From the NCBI GenBank assembly GCA_023249305.1, contig JAHFCU010000003.1, positions 51,975-115,974 on the forward strand: a stretch of DNA of 64,000 nucleotides, in the 5' to 3' direction. This document shows, piece after piece, positions 41,182-49,928 of the stretch. Under the pieces are notes generated by a model. That model made no database searches. It was not told where the DNA came from and worked only from the letters and a program-made list of their open reading frames with translations. The DNA comes from Gemmatimonadota bacterium (GTDB taxonomy: Bacteria > Gemmatimonadota > Gemmatimonadetes > Gemmatimonadales > Gemmatimonadaceae). The stretch's first letter is position 1. The number at the start of each line of letters is the position of its first letter. A program made the position numbers and the translations under genes.

Positions 41182-43923
41182 ATGCGCCTCATTGTCCGTC
41201 GCGCGCTCGCGGCCCTCGTGTTGGCCGCCACGCTTCCGCTCGCCACGTTCGCCCAAGGCCGACTGACCACGCCGAAGCAGTTCTTCGGGCACGAAATCGG
41301 CGAGGATTACTGGCTGCCGAGCTACACCCAGTTCGCGAAGTACTGGGAGACGCTGGCCAAGGAATCGCCCCGCTTCGTGCTTGACACGATCGGCCTTTCC
41401 GCCGAAGGCCGGCCGCAACTCCTCGCGGTCGTCTCATCGCCGGACAACATCAAGAACCGCGAGAAGTACCGGCTGATCGCCGAACGGCTGAGCCACGCCG
41501 AGGGATTGACCGACGCCCAGGCCAAGGCGCTCGCCAAGGACGGGAAAGCCATCGTCTGGATTGACGGCGGCCTGCACGCCACCGAGGTGCTCGGCGCGAA
41601 CCAACTCATCGAGACCAGCTGGCAGTTCGTGTCGCAGAATGACGACGAGACGTTGCGCATCCTCAACGACGTCATCATCGTCTTCGTGCCGGCCAACCCC
41701 GACGGTTGGGAGCTCGTGGCCAACTGGTACATGCGCGAGAGCGACCCGAAGAAGCGCAACATGCAGATCCCGCGCCTCTACCAGAAGTACATCGGGCACG
41801 ACAACAACCGCGACTTCTACGCGGTGAACCAGCCCGAGACGTACAACATGAATCGCGCGCTGTACCAGATCTGGTATCCGCAGATCATGTACAACCACCA
41901 CCAAGCCGGCCCCGCCGGCACGGTGATGTTCGCGCCGCCGTTCCGCGACCCGATGAACTACAACCTGCATTCGCAGATCATGACCGGGCTCGACCAGGTC
42001 GGCTCGGCGATGCATGCGCGCTTCGTGGCCGAGAACAAGCCGGGCGTGACGATGCGCAGCGGCATGCTGTATTCCACGTGGTGGAACGGCGGCCTGCGCA
42101 CCGACGCGTACTTCCACAACATCATCGGCATCCTAACCGAGACCATCGGCAACCCGACGCCGATGCGCATCCCGCTCGTCCCCGACAAGCTGCTGCGCCA
42201 GGCCGACCTGCCGCTGCCGATCCAGCCGCAGGAATGGCACTTCCGGCAATCCATTGACTACTCCGTCACGGCGAACCGCGCCATTCTCGATTTCGCGCAG
42301 CGCTATCGCGAGTCGGTGCTGTATCGCAACTGGCAGATGGGGAACGAAGAGATCGCGCTCGGCAACACCGATTCGTGGACCGTCTGGCCCAAGCGGCTCG
42401 ACGCCATGAAGAAGGCGATCGCCGATGCGGCGCCGGCCCGGCCCGCGGCTGACGTTGGAGGCGGCCGGTTCGGCGGGTTCCAGGGCGCTGCCGCCGTGGA
42501 CCCGAAGTTCGCACAGATGCTCCGGACGCCCGAGCTGCGCGATCCGCGCGGCTATATCATTTCGGCGAACCAATCCGACTTCCCGACGGCGCTCAAGTTC
42601 GTCGAGAAGCTGCAGAAGAACGCCATCGTCGTGCAGCGCGTCACGGCGGCGTTCACGGTGGCCGGCAAGTCATACCCCGCCGGTTCGATCGTTGTGAAGA
42701 CGGCGCAGGCGTATCGCCCGTTCATCGTTGACATGTTTGAACCGCAGGACCACCCCAATGACTTCCGCTTCCCGGGCGCTCCGCCGACGCCGCCGTACGA
42801 CAACGCCGGCTATACGCTCGCGCTGCAGATGGGTGTGCAGTTCGACCGCGTGCTCGATGGCTTCGACTGCCCGTGCGAGCGAATTGAACCCTCGAAGCTC
42901 GTGACGGCGCCCGCCGGTGTTGTGGCGAAATCCGGCACGTGGAAGCTGTCGCCCGTGCAGAACAACGCCTTCGCGGCGGTGGCGCGGCTGCTCAAGGGCG
43001 GGATTGATGTGTATCGCGCGTTCGACGGCAACTTCTACGTGGCCGCCAACGGCAAGAGCCGCCCGATCGCAGAGCAGGCGGCCAAGGAACTCGGCGTCGC
43101 GTTCGCCGAGGGCAAGAAGCCGGCGGGCGCGCCGAAGCTCACCGCGCCCCGCATTGCGCTATTCGACCGCTACGGCGGACAGATGCCGTCGGGTCACACG
43201 CGCTGGCTCCTCGAGCAGTTCGGCATGCCGTACACCGACATCTACCCGCAGGAACTCGACGCGGGCAACCTGCGCGCGAAGTACGACGTGATCGTCTTCC
43301 CTGACGGCTCCATTCCGGGCATTGGCGGGCGTGGCGGCCGCGGCGGCGGTGGTGGCGGCGGGGGTCCGGATACCACCACGTTGCCACCCGAATGGCGCAA
43401 GACGACCGGCGCCGTGACAGTAGAGAAGACCGTACCGCAGCTCAAGGCGTTCCTTGATGCTGGCGGCCGCGTGGTGACGATCGGTTCGTCGACGTCACTC
43501 GCCCAGCATCTCGGCCTGCCCGTCGAGAGTTACCTCACGGAGGGCGGGCGCGCGCTGCCGCAGGAGAAGCTCTACGTGCCGGGTTCCATCCTCAAGGCGA
43601 CGTTTGACACCACGGCGATGGTGACGAAGGGCATGGCCGCGCAGGCGAATGTCTTCTTCGACAACTCGCCGGTGTTCAAGCTGGGCGCCGACGCGGCGTC
43701 AAAGGGCGTGAAGCGCATCGCGTGGTACGACAAGTCGCCGCTCGTCTCGGGCTGGGCGTGGGGCGAGAACTACCTCGAGGGCGGCACGGCGATCGCCGAG
43801 GCAACCGTTGGCATGGGCACGCTCTACCTGTTCGGTCCGGAGATCATGTTCCGCGCGCAGCCGCACGGGACGTTCCGGCTCTTCTTCAACTCGCTCTACA
43901 GTGTGAAGCCGCCGGTGCCGTAA
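41182..43923 (+). CDS. Secreted M14-family zinc carboxypeptidase-like protein
   Basis: The start is at the ATG at 41182 (MRLIVRRALAALVLAATLPLATFAQ, a signal peptide), giving 913 residues. The M14 domain covers about 25-330: zinc ligands in DGGLHATEV (H-x-x-E) and the later NHHQAG, and the catalytic Glu in IIGILTETIG. The remaining ~550 residues form extra domains, including a Gly-rich loop ([14 protein letters not shown]) and a glutamine-amidotransferase-like flavodoxin fold (IALFDRYGGQMPSGHTRWLLEQF). The arrangement is common in large secreted M14 proteins of Gemmatimonadota and Bacteroidota. The peptide specificity is unknown. Confidence 0.88.
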   Translation: MRLIVRRALAALVLAATLPLATFAQGRLTTPKQFFGHEIGEDYWLPSYTQFAKYWETLAKESPRFVLDTIGLSAEGRPQLLAVVSSPDNIKNREKYRLIAERLSHAEGLTDAQAKALAKDGKAIVWIDGGLHATEVLGANQLIETSWQFVSQNDDETLRILNDVIIVFVPANPDGWELVANWYMRESDPKKRNMQIPRLYQKYIGHDNNRDFYAVNQPETYNMNRALYQIWYPQIMYNHHQAGPAGTVMFAPPFRDPMNYNLHSQIMTGLDQVGSAMHARFVAENKPGVTMRSGMLYSTWWNGGLRTDAYFHNIIGILTETIGNPTPMRIPLVPDKLLRQADLPLPIQPQEWHFRQSIDYSVTANRAILDFAQRYRESVLYRNWQMGNEEIALGNTDSWTVWPKRLDAMKKAIADAAPARPAADVGGGRFGGFQGAAAVDPKFAQMLRTPELRDPRGYIISANQSDFPTALKFVEKLQKNAIVVQRVTAAFTVAGKSYPAGSIVVKTAQAYRPFIVDMFEPQDHPNDFRFPGAPPTPPYDNAGYTLALQMGVQFDRVLDGFDCPCERIEPSKLVTAPAGVVAKSGTWKLSPVQNNAFAAVARLLKGGIDVYRAFDGNFYVAANGKSRPIAEQAAKELGVAFAEGKKPAGAPKLTAPRIALFDRYGGQMPSGHTRWLLEQFGMPYTDIYPQELDAGNLRAKYDVIVFPDGSIPGIGGRGGRGGGGGGGGPDTTTLPPEWRKTTGAVTVEKTVPQLKAFLDAGGRVVTIGSSTSLAQHLGLPVESYLTEGGRALPQEKLYVPGSILKATFDTTAMVTKGMAAQANVFFDNSPVFKLGADAASKGVKRIAWYDKSPLVSGWAWGENYLEGGTAIAEATVGMGTLYLFGPEIMFRAQPHGTFRLFFNSLYSVKPPVP

Positions 43924-43995
43924 GAGACGATTGAAGATTTGGAATCCGGATTCCGATTCGGGACCGTGATTCCGGACAGCGATGGGCGATTGGCA
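43924..43995 (+). repeat. Intergenic repeat, copy B
   Basis: The repeat begins one base after the stop codon with AGACGATTGA, then has GGATTCCGATT (43948-43958) and GGGCGATTGGC. It is a diverged relative of the copy at 36281. Confidence 0.55.
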
Positions 43996-44266
43996 AGGCG
44001 CATGCGCCGAGTCAGTCGCCCGTTGCCTTTTGGGTCGCCATCACGTCGGTTGTGCGACACAACACATGCGATACCCCGGCCTGCGGTTGCCGGGGATCGT
44101 CCCTCGTGCTACGCTCTTTCGAGAAACACCGAGGCGGCGTTGCCGCGCCGCGAGCTGCCAGTCCGCTGACCGAGACGTTCTGACTTTGCCTCACCGCCAC
44201 ACGCTCATCGCCCACCGATCGGCCCGCCGCAACTCGGCGGGCGAAGTGCTCGCGCCGCTCGGCCGC
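43996..44266. other. Leader region before the EAL gene
   Basis: Together with the repeat before it, this gap is about 340 bases. The EAL reading frame is open through most of it, so the true start could be TTG at 44186 instead of ATG at 44267. I see no convincing hairpin, RNA gene or separate small gene. Confidence 0.4.
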
Positions 44267-45271
44267 ATGTATCTCTGGCTCCCGACGGAGCACGCGATGG
44301 CCAAGGTGGTGTCGGTGCTGCGACAGCACACGCTGGACTTCGAGTCGGCGGAAGGGGACTCGCTCGTGGTGGATGTCGAGTGGTCGGTGCTGCGCGACAT
44401 CGTGGGGCCGCTGCGGCGCCTGCTCACGCACCGCGAAGCCGAGGAAACCCGCGTCCTGTACAAGCCCGCGGGTGGCGCGCTCGCCATTGGCGATTTCCCG
44501 ACGGTGAAGTCGTATGCGCAGTTCGCCCTCGTGAGCCAAAGCACGTGGCTGCGCGACCTGCTCGACGCGAGGCGCTACACAAGCGTGCTGCAACCCATCG
44601 TGCACGCCGCCAATCCCGAGCGGATCTACGCGCGTGAGGCGCTCGTGCGCGGCGCCGAGCGCGACGGCAGCCTCGTGCACGCCCAGTACATGTTCGAGGT
44701 GGCTCGCGGTTGCGGCATGCTTGCCGAGCTCGACCGTGCGGCGCGTGACTCGGCCATCGAGACTATGATGCGGTCGGGTCATCCGGAATCGCTCTTTCTT
44801 AACCTGAGCCCGAGTGCCATTGACGATCCGCTCGCATCGCTCGAGCACTCCGTGGAACAGATGGATCGGCTCAGCCTGCCGCACGAGCGGGTCGTATTTG
44901 AGGTCGTCGAGAGCGAGCACGCGCCGGACATCGTGCATCTCCGCGGGTTGCTGGCCACCTACCGCGATGCCGGCTTTCGCGTGGCGCTCGACGACGTCGG
45001 CGCCGGCTACTCCTCGTTGAATCGGCTCCATCAATTGCGTCCGGACTTCATCAAGCTCGACATGGACCTCGTGCGGGGGGTGGATCGCGATCCGTACAAG
45101 GCGCTTATCGCGCGCAAGACGATCGAGATTGCCACCGAACTTGGCATCGCGACGATCGCCGAGGGCGTTGAGACCGAAGGCGAGCTGGCATGGGCGCAGA
45201 CGCACGGCGCCGCGTACGTGCAGGGTTACGCCACGGGGCGGCCGAGCGAGCCGGTATTCGGGCAGACGTGA
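44267..45271 (+). CDS. EAL-domain cyclic-di-GMP phosphodiesterase
   Basis: With the ATG at 44267 the product has 334 residues. Residues 1-95 are an unassigned N-terminal domain. The EAL domain follows with all key residues visible: YAREALVRG (EAL), LFLNLSPSAI (Asn), VFEVVESE (Glu), VALDDVGAGYSSL (DD), FIKLDMDLV (Lys and Asp) and IAEGVET (Glu). It should therefore be active in breaking down cyclic-di-GMP in the cytosol. The start is uncertain, since no ribosome site marks it and an earlier TTG (44186) is in frame. The next gene is a small membrane protein 64 bp downstream. Confidence 0.88.
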   Translation: MYLWLPTEHAMAKVVSVLRQHTLDFESAEGDSLVVDVEWSVLRDIVGPLRRLLTHREAEETRVLYKPAGGALAIGDFPTVKSYAQFALVSQSTWLRDLLDARRYTSVLQPIVHAANPERIYAREALVRGAERDGSLVHAQYMFEVARGCGMLAELDRAARDSAIETMMRSGHPESLFLNLSPSAIDDPLASLEHSVEQMDRLSLPHERVVFEVVESEHAPDIVHLRGLLATYRDAGFRVALDDVGAGYSSLNRLHQLRPDFIKLDMDLVRGVDRDPYKALIARKTIEIATELGIATIAEGVETEGELAWAQTHGAAYVQGYATGRPSEPVFGQT

Positions 45272-45335
45272 GGATTCGAAACCAGCGGCCGGTGCGGCGC
45301 CGTACGGATGGGTGTCCCCAACCGGAGCAAGTGAG

Positions 45336-45548
45336 ATGATTGCCCTGCTTGCCCGCCTCTTCACGCTGCGCCCATTGCTCGGCGTCGCGATTCTCGGCAT
45401 TCCGGTGCTGGCGCTGATCGCCATCGGCCTCGCCGCGGTTGTGGTCGTGAAGCTGGTGTTGTTCGTGGTGCTGCCGATTGCGCTGGTCGTTTGGCTGGTG
45501 AAGCGCGTCTTCCGGCCGCACGACGACCTGGCCACACCGCAACTCTAG
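45336..45548 (+). CDS. Small hydrophobic membrane protein
   Basis: The ATG at 45336 gives 70 residues with two membrane helices (LGVAILGIPVLALIAIGLAAVVVV and LVLFVVLPIALVVWLV) and a short charged tail. A GGAG lies about ten bases upstream. The family is not recognised; the layout resembles small phage-shock or PspC-like hydrophobic proteins but without their motifs. It probably shares a transcript with the EAL gene and is followed by hairpins. Confidence 0.65.
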   Translation: MIALLARLFTLRPLLGVAILGIPVLALIAIGLAAVVVVKLVLFVVLPIALVVWLVKRVFRPHDDLATPQL

Positions 45549-45558
45549 CGTTCGCTGC

Positions 45559-45599
45559 CGGGCGTTTTGACGACGCCCGAGGAAGCGCGGGTTTCGCGC
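45559..45599 (+). terminator. Tandem hairpins, possible terminator
   Basis: CGGGCGT (45559-45565) pairs with ACGCCCG (45573-45579), and GCGCG pairs with CGCGC at 45585-45599. They begin ten bases after a stop codon and before the next operon promoter. No U-tract follows, so termination is only suggested. Confidence 0.4.
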
Positions 45600-45746
45600 A
45601 AATGCGCGTGAAGCCTCTCGGTCAGCACGGTTCACGCCTTACGCCGTGAGCGTCCTGCCTGACGAGTTTCGCTGGAACTCCGCCGTCCGCATCTCATCGG
45701 CCATCGGCGTCCTTTCCCTCAGTCCAATAGCAGGGTCGAACCGTAC

Positions 45747-45776
45747 TTGACGACAGAGGTTGCCAATACCTATTAT
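45747..45776 (+). promoter_or_regulatory. Strong sigma-70-like promoter of the LacI-led operon
   Basis: TTGACG (45747-45752) and TATTAT (45771-45776) are separated by 18 bases. The ATG of the LacI-type gene begins at 45787, so the transcript should start only a few bases before it and lack a ribosome site. This is the best promoter match I found in the window. Confidence 0.65.
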
Positions 45777-45786
45777 CAGATTGACT

Positions 45787-46830
45787 ATGCGATTTGGCAA
45801 AGGGCGGGTAACCGCGGCTGAGGTAGCCAAGCGGGCCGGTGTGTCACAGCCGACCGTTTCGCTGATCCTAACGCGCAACCCGAACGCAAGGGTGTCCCCC
45901 GAAACGCGTGCTCGCGTTCTGAAGATCGCCGAGGAGGTTGGCTATCGCCCCAACCGGCTCGCACAGGCGCTCGTCGCACGACGCTCATTTGCCATCGGCG
46001 TCATTGTGCCGGGCTTCAACAATCCGTTTTATGCGCACGTGCTGTCGGGCGCCGAGAAGGTTGCCGCGGAGTCAGGCTATGCGGTGCTCTTGTGCGAAGT
46101 GGGGGCGCTTGATGCCGTCCAGCACCTGCGAGCCCTTCGGGACCGTCAAATCGACGGCGTGATCATTGCCGGCATTGCCGCGAGCACGCTGCCGGCCGCC
46201 GAACTCGATGACTTGAACGTCGTGCTTGTGAACCAACCCTCGACGCGTTTCGCTTCGGTGGGCGGCGACTCGGAAAAGGCGGGGGCGATGGCCGCGTCGC
46301 ACTTGCTCGGGCTCGGGCACCGTTGCCTCGCCTTCATCGGCCCGGCAACGTCAATCCCCGCGTTCCGGCTCCGCGAACGCGGCTTCGTACAGGCTCTTCG
46401 CGCCGCCGGACTCTCCCTGCCGAGTGCGCGGGTCGTTCGCGCCGAGGCGAGCATCGCAGGCGGACTGGCGGCGATGCGGCGGCTGCTCGCGCTCCGGGAA
46501 CGGCCGACGGCGGTGTTCTGCGCGAACGACCTCATCGCGCTTGGGGCGCACAAAGCGTGCGGCGCGGCTGGCGTCGCGTTGCCGAGCGAACTGTCGCTGC
46601 TGGGGTGCGATGACATCGAGATGGGGACGCTCGTGTCGCCGGAACTCTCGACCATCGGCATGCCGCAGCGCGAACTTGGCGCTCGCGCCGTGCGCCAGTT
46701 GCTGCGGCAGATGGAGGGGGGCACGCCAGAGACGCCTCCGACACAGGTGCTGCCGCCGCGGATGGTCGCACGCGGCAGCACCGGTGCGGCAGCAGACGCC
46801 GCGCCGAGCCGCGAGGGGAGCGCGTCGTGA
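45787..46830 (+). CDS. LacI-family transcriptional regulator
   Basis: The ATG at 45787 gives 347 residues. The N-terminal DNA-binding part is canonical (VTAAEVAKRAGVSQPTVSLIL, then VSPETRARVLKIAEEVGYRPN with the hinge helix NRLAQALVARR). The sugar-binding-type effector domain follows (IGVIVPGFNNPFYAHVLSGAE, TAVFCANDLIALGAHKACG, LLGCDDIEMGTLVSPELSTI). It heads a ten-gene operon for lipid or hydroxyacid use and its stop overlaps the next gene by 4 bp (GTGA), so it likely controls this operon and its own promoter. The effector is not evident; LacI proteins that respond to non-sugars exist. Confidence 0.92.
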   Translation: MRFGKGRVTAAEVAKRAGVSQPTVSLILTRNPNARVSPETRARVLKIAEEVGYRPNRLAQALVARRSFAIGVIVPGFNNPFYAHVLSGAEKVAAESGYAVLLCEVGALDAVQHLRALRDRQIDGVIIAGIAASTLPAAELDDLNVVLVNQPSTRFASVGGDSEKAGAMAASHLLGLGHRCLAFIGPATSIPAFRLRERGFVQALRAAGLSLPSARVVRAEASIAGGLAAMRRLLALRERPTAVFCANDLIALGAHKACGAAGVALPSELSLLGCDDIEMGTLVSPELSTIGMPQRELGARAVRQLLRQMEGGTPETPPTQVLPPRMVARGSTGAAADAAPSREGSAS

Positions 46831-47834
46831 GTGAAGTTCGCCACGCCATCATCACGGGCACCGGCCACGCCGTGCCGTCCCGGCTGGTCACGAACGATGA
46901 ACTCTCAGCGACGCTTGGCGAGGACATTCACGCGTTCGTCGAGGGAACGCTCGGCATCCACCAGCGCTACTGGTGCGCGGCGGACGAGAGTACCGCGTCG
47001 CTGGCCACCGCGGCGGCGCGCCGCGCGCTTGCGATGTCGGGCCGCTCCACGGCCGACGTTGACCTCCTCATCGTGGCCACGGACACGCCCGAGTTCGTCT
47101 CGCCGCCCACAGCCAGCGTTGTCCACGGCCAGCTCGGCACGGTGAACGCCGGTACGTTCGACCTGAACGCCGGCTGCGCGGGGTTCGCGACGGCCCTCGA
47201 CACGGCATGGAAGTTCATCCGCGCGGACGAACGCTATCGCTGTATCGTGGTCATCGGCGCGTATGCAATGTCGAAGTTCCTCGATGTCCGCGACAAGAAG
47301 ACAGTGACGATCTTCGCTGACGGCGCAGGCGCCGCGGTGGTCGAGGCCGCCAAGCGTCCCGGCGTGCTGGCCAGCGAACTGTTCGCCGACGGCACGCTAT
47401 GTGAGGGGCTGGGTGTGTTTGCCGGCGGCACGCGCACGCCCGTGACGCAGGCGGTGCTCGACGACGGCTACCGCAACCACGTCCGTTTCGTGCAGAAGTA
47501 TCCCGCGTCGGTGAACGAGGAGGGATGGCCGCGCATTGTGCGTTCCGTGCTGGGGCGCATCGGCAAGAGGGAGAGCGACGTTGACCACTGGATGTGGACG
47601 CAGGTGAACCGGTCCACAATCGCAACGGTGATGGACACGCTCGACCAGCCGATGGAGAAGGCGCATACCATCATGGGGAAGTGGGGCTACACGGGCTCGG
47701 CCTGCCTGCCGATGGCGCTGGACGACGCCAACGCGAAGGGGTTGCTGCGTGACGGTGACCTCATAGTACTTACTGGCAGCGGTGCGGGGCTCGCGATGGG
47801 CTGTGTGGTGATGACGTGGCGAGGCGGGCGCTGA
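46827..47834 (+). CDS. Ketoacyl-ACP synthase III-like protein, catalytic residues altered
   Basis: This 335-residue protein (GTG start) has a thiolase fold like FabH. The nucleophile is kept in FDLNAGCAGF (Cys117). The normal His of H-Q-A-N is Thr in TQVN (Thr258) and the second active-site Asn of G-N-T-S is Tyr in WGYTGSA (Tyr288). Without His and Asn, decarboxylative condensation as in FabH is unlikely; acyl transfer or another thioester reaction is possible. It is coupled to the LacI gene (4 bp overlap) and to an acyl-CoA ligase gene (1 bp overlap), so its substrate is probably an acyl-CoA made by that ligase. Confidence 0.85.
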   Translation: MSEVRHAIITGTGHAVPSRLVTNDELSATLGEDIHAFVEGTLGIHQRYWCAADESTASLATAAARRALAMSGRSTADVDLLIVATDTPEFVSPPTASVVHGQLGTVNAGTFDLNAGCAGFATALDTAWKFIRADERYRCIVVIGAYAMSKFLDVRDKKTVTIFADGAGAAVVEAAKRPGVLASELFADGTLCEGLGVFAGGTRTPVTQAVLDDGYRNHVRFVQKYPASVNEEGWPRIVRSVLGRIGKRESDVDHWMWTQVNRSTIATVMDTLDQPMEKAHTIMGKWGYTGSACLPMALDDANAKGLLRDGDLIVLTGSGAGLAMGCVVMTWRGGR

Positions 47835-49477
47835 TGCGCACGATCGTGGACGCGCTTCTTAGGCACGCAGCGGTGTCGCCGACACGCGTAGCCCTGCGTA
47901 CGATGTCGGGTGCTGCCGCGACGTGGGATGAACTGGCACAGCAATCAACGCAGGTAGCCCGGGCGCTCGTGGCGAGCGGCGTGCGACCGGGTGACCGCGT
48001 GGCGGTGCTGGCTGGCAATTCGCTGATCTGGCCGCTTGCCGACCTCGGCACGTCGCTCGCCGGGGCGATCAGCGTCGGTCTATATCCCACGTCGTCGCCG
48101 GAGCAGGTGGCCGACGTGCTTGCCGACTGCGCTGCGCGCGTCCTCGTCGTCGATACCGGTGCTCAGCTCAACAAGGTGCGGCAAGTGCGCGACCGGCTTA
48201 CCGCACTGGAGCGTGTGGTGGCGAGGGATCCGGTTGGTGGGGAAGCCGAGGCGTGGTCCGACTGGCTGAGTTCCGACGCGACTGCCCGGGCAGTCCTGCC
48301 GCCGCTTCCAGTCCCAGAAGACGACGCGGCGCTGATCTACACATCGGGATCGACGGGTGTCCCCAAGGGGGCGCGCATCTCCCACGCCTGTCTCGCCGCA
48401 ACGGCGCAGTCAATCGCCGAAGTGCTCGAGTTGACGAGGGACGATACGTCGCTCTCGTTCCTCCCGTTCTGCCACTCTGCGGAGCGGATGTTCGGCCACG
48501 CGACGCGCGTGTGGATAGGTATGGAAGCGCTGATCGTCGACGACGTCGCGCACGTGTTTAAGGCAGCGGCGGCGTACCAACCGACGATCTTCGGCGGGCT
48601 GCCGCGCTTCTATGAGAAGGCGTACGAGGCGATGCAAGCGGCGGAGGCAGGGGCGTCGCGGGACGAGGCGGCGGCCCGGGCGGCGGCGGTGCGCATTGCG
48701 CACTTCGGCGCGCGAGTGCGGCGCGCCACGTCCGGGGGCGCCGCACTGTCCGTGGCCGTTGCGGAATATCTGGCGGTGCACGGGTTGGAAGTACTGGGGG
48801 CGTACGGGCAGACGGAGCACCTGTGCGTCACGATGCACCATCCATCTCATCGCAACTTCACCACGGCGGGCTCACCGATGCCCGGCACTGAACTGCGCAT
48901 CGCCGAGGATGGCGAGGTGCTGGTGCGACGCAGTCCGCTCACTTTCAGCGGCTACTGGGGGCGCGACGACGACACGCGCGACGCGTTCACGGATGACGGC
49001 CAGTGGTTGAAGACGGGTGACCTTGGCAGCGTAGCCGCGGACGGATTCCTGTCGATCACCGGGCGCAAGAAGGAACTCATTGCGCTCTCGTCGGGCAAGA
49101 AAGTGGCGCCGCTGCCGCTGGAAGCGGCCCTCGCGAACGGGCCGTGGATCGAGCACGCGGTGCTGTACGGCGAGGGGCGGAGCTACATCACGGCGTTGTT
49201 CACGGTGCGCCGGCAGACACTGCGCGAGTGGGCGGTGCGTGCAGGGCTGTCAGGCGAGCCCGAGGCGTTGCTCGCGCATCCGGCGGTGCGCGCCGCAGTG
49301 CAGGACCAGGTGGATGCGGTGAACGCGACGGTGTCGCGGCCCGAGCAGGTCAAGTGCTGGGTGATCGCCCGCGGCACGTTCTCGGTGGACGGCGGCGAAC
49401 TCACGCCGACGATGAAGCTGAAGCGCCGCGAGGTGACGGCGCGGTACGCCCCTTTGCTGGCGCCCCTCTATGACTGA
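47834..49477 (+). CDS. Long-chain-type acyl-CoA ligase
   Basis: The start is at the ATG at 47834, which overlaps the previous stop (TGATG); 547 residues. It belongs to the ANL superfamily, FAA1-like branch: P-loop YTSGSTGVPKGA, GAYGQTEH, KTGDLG, ITGRKKELIALSSGKKVAP, and the C-terminal catalytic Lys region ELTPTMKLKRR. It activates a carboxylic acid to its CoA thioester with ATP in the cytosol. Chain length cannot be fixed from sequence. It sits between the ketosynthase-like gene and a small membrane protein. Confidence 0.9.
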   Translation: MRTIVDALLRHAAVSPTRVALRTMSGAAATWDELAQQSTQVARALVASGVRPGDRVAVLAGNSLIWPLADLGTSLAGAISVGLYPTSSPEQVADVLADCAARVLVVDTGAQLNKVRQVRDRLTALERVVARDPVGGEAEAWSDWLSSDATARAVLPPLPVPEDDAALIYTSGSTGVPKGARISHACLAATAQSIAEVLELTRDDTSLSFLPFCHSAERMFGHATRVWIGMEALIVDDVAHVFKAAAAYQPTIFGGLPRFYEKAYEAMQAAEAGASRDEAAARAAAVRIAHFGARVRRATSGGAALSVAVAEYLAVHGLEVLGAYGQTEHLCVTMHHPSHRNFTTAGSPMPGTELRIAEDGEVLVRRSPLTFSGYWGRDDDTRDAFTDDGQWLKTGDLGSVAADGFLSITGRKKELIALSSGKKVAPLPLEAALANGPWIEHAVLYGEGRSYITALFTVRRQTLREWAVRAGLSGEPEALLAHPAVRAAVQDQVDAVNATVSRPEQVKCWVIARGTFSVDGGELTPTMKLKRREVTARYAPLLAPLYD

Positions 49478-49928
49478 TCCGATGCCCACCCGATTCGCTC
49501 TCGCTGCGCTTGTCCTCTCGTGCTCCGCCATCGCGGTCGCATACGCGCTGGCCTTTCTGCCCGGCGGCGCGCCGCCGTGGGCGGCGTGGGGGCTCGCGCT
49601 CGGAAGCGCTGGGGTGCTGTCGTCAATGATGGCGTTGGGCGCGACGCGCGGGGGGCGCCTGCGTCCGATGGCGCTCGCCGCGAGCATCCTCACGTTCCTC
49701 GTGGTGGGCGGTTCGTTCGGTGCGGCGCTGGTTTTGCCTCCCAACGAGGGCCCGCGGGCGGTACTCGTGCTAGGCCTGCCGTTGCGCGCCGCGATCGTGC
49801 TGTACGGCGTGGGGATCGTGCCGATGCTCTTCCTCCCGCTCATGTACGCGGCATCGTTCGACGCCGATACGCTGAGTGACGAGGATCTTGAGCGCGTGCG
49901 GCGCGCGGCGCAGGAGCGTGGCGCATGA
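49470..49928 (+). CDS. Four-helix membrane protein next to the symporter
   Basis: This 152-residue protein overlaps the ligase gene by 8 bp, or starts at the second ATG (49482) 4 bp after its stop. Four membrane helices are predicted (FALAALVLSCSAIAVAYALAF, WGLALGSAGVLSSMMALGA, MALAASILTFLVVGGSFGAAL, AAIVLYGVGIVPMLFLPLMY) with a charged C-terminal tail. Its stop overlaps the symporter start as ATGA. Some sodium:solute symporters are encoded with a small helper membrane protein; this may be such a partner. The family is not recognised. Confidence 0.7.
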   Translation: MTDPMPTRFALAALVLSCSAIAVAYALAFLPGGAPPWAAWGLALGSAGVLSSMMALGATRGGRLRPMALAASILTFLVVGGSFGAALVLPPNEGPRAVLVLGLPLRAAIVLYGVGIVPMLFLPLMYAASFDADTLSDEDLERVRRAAQERGA

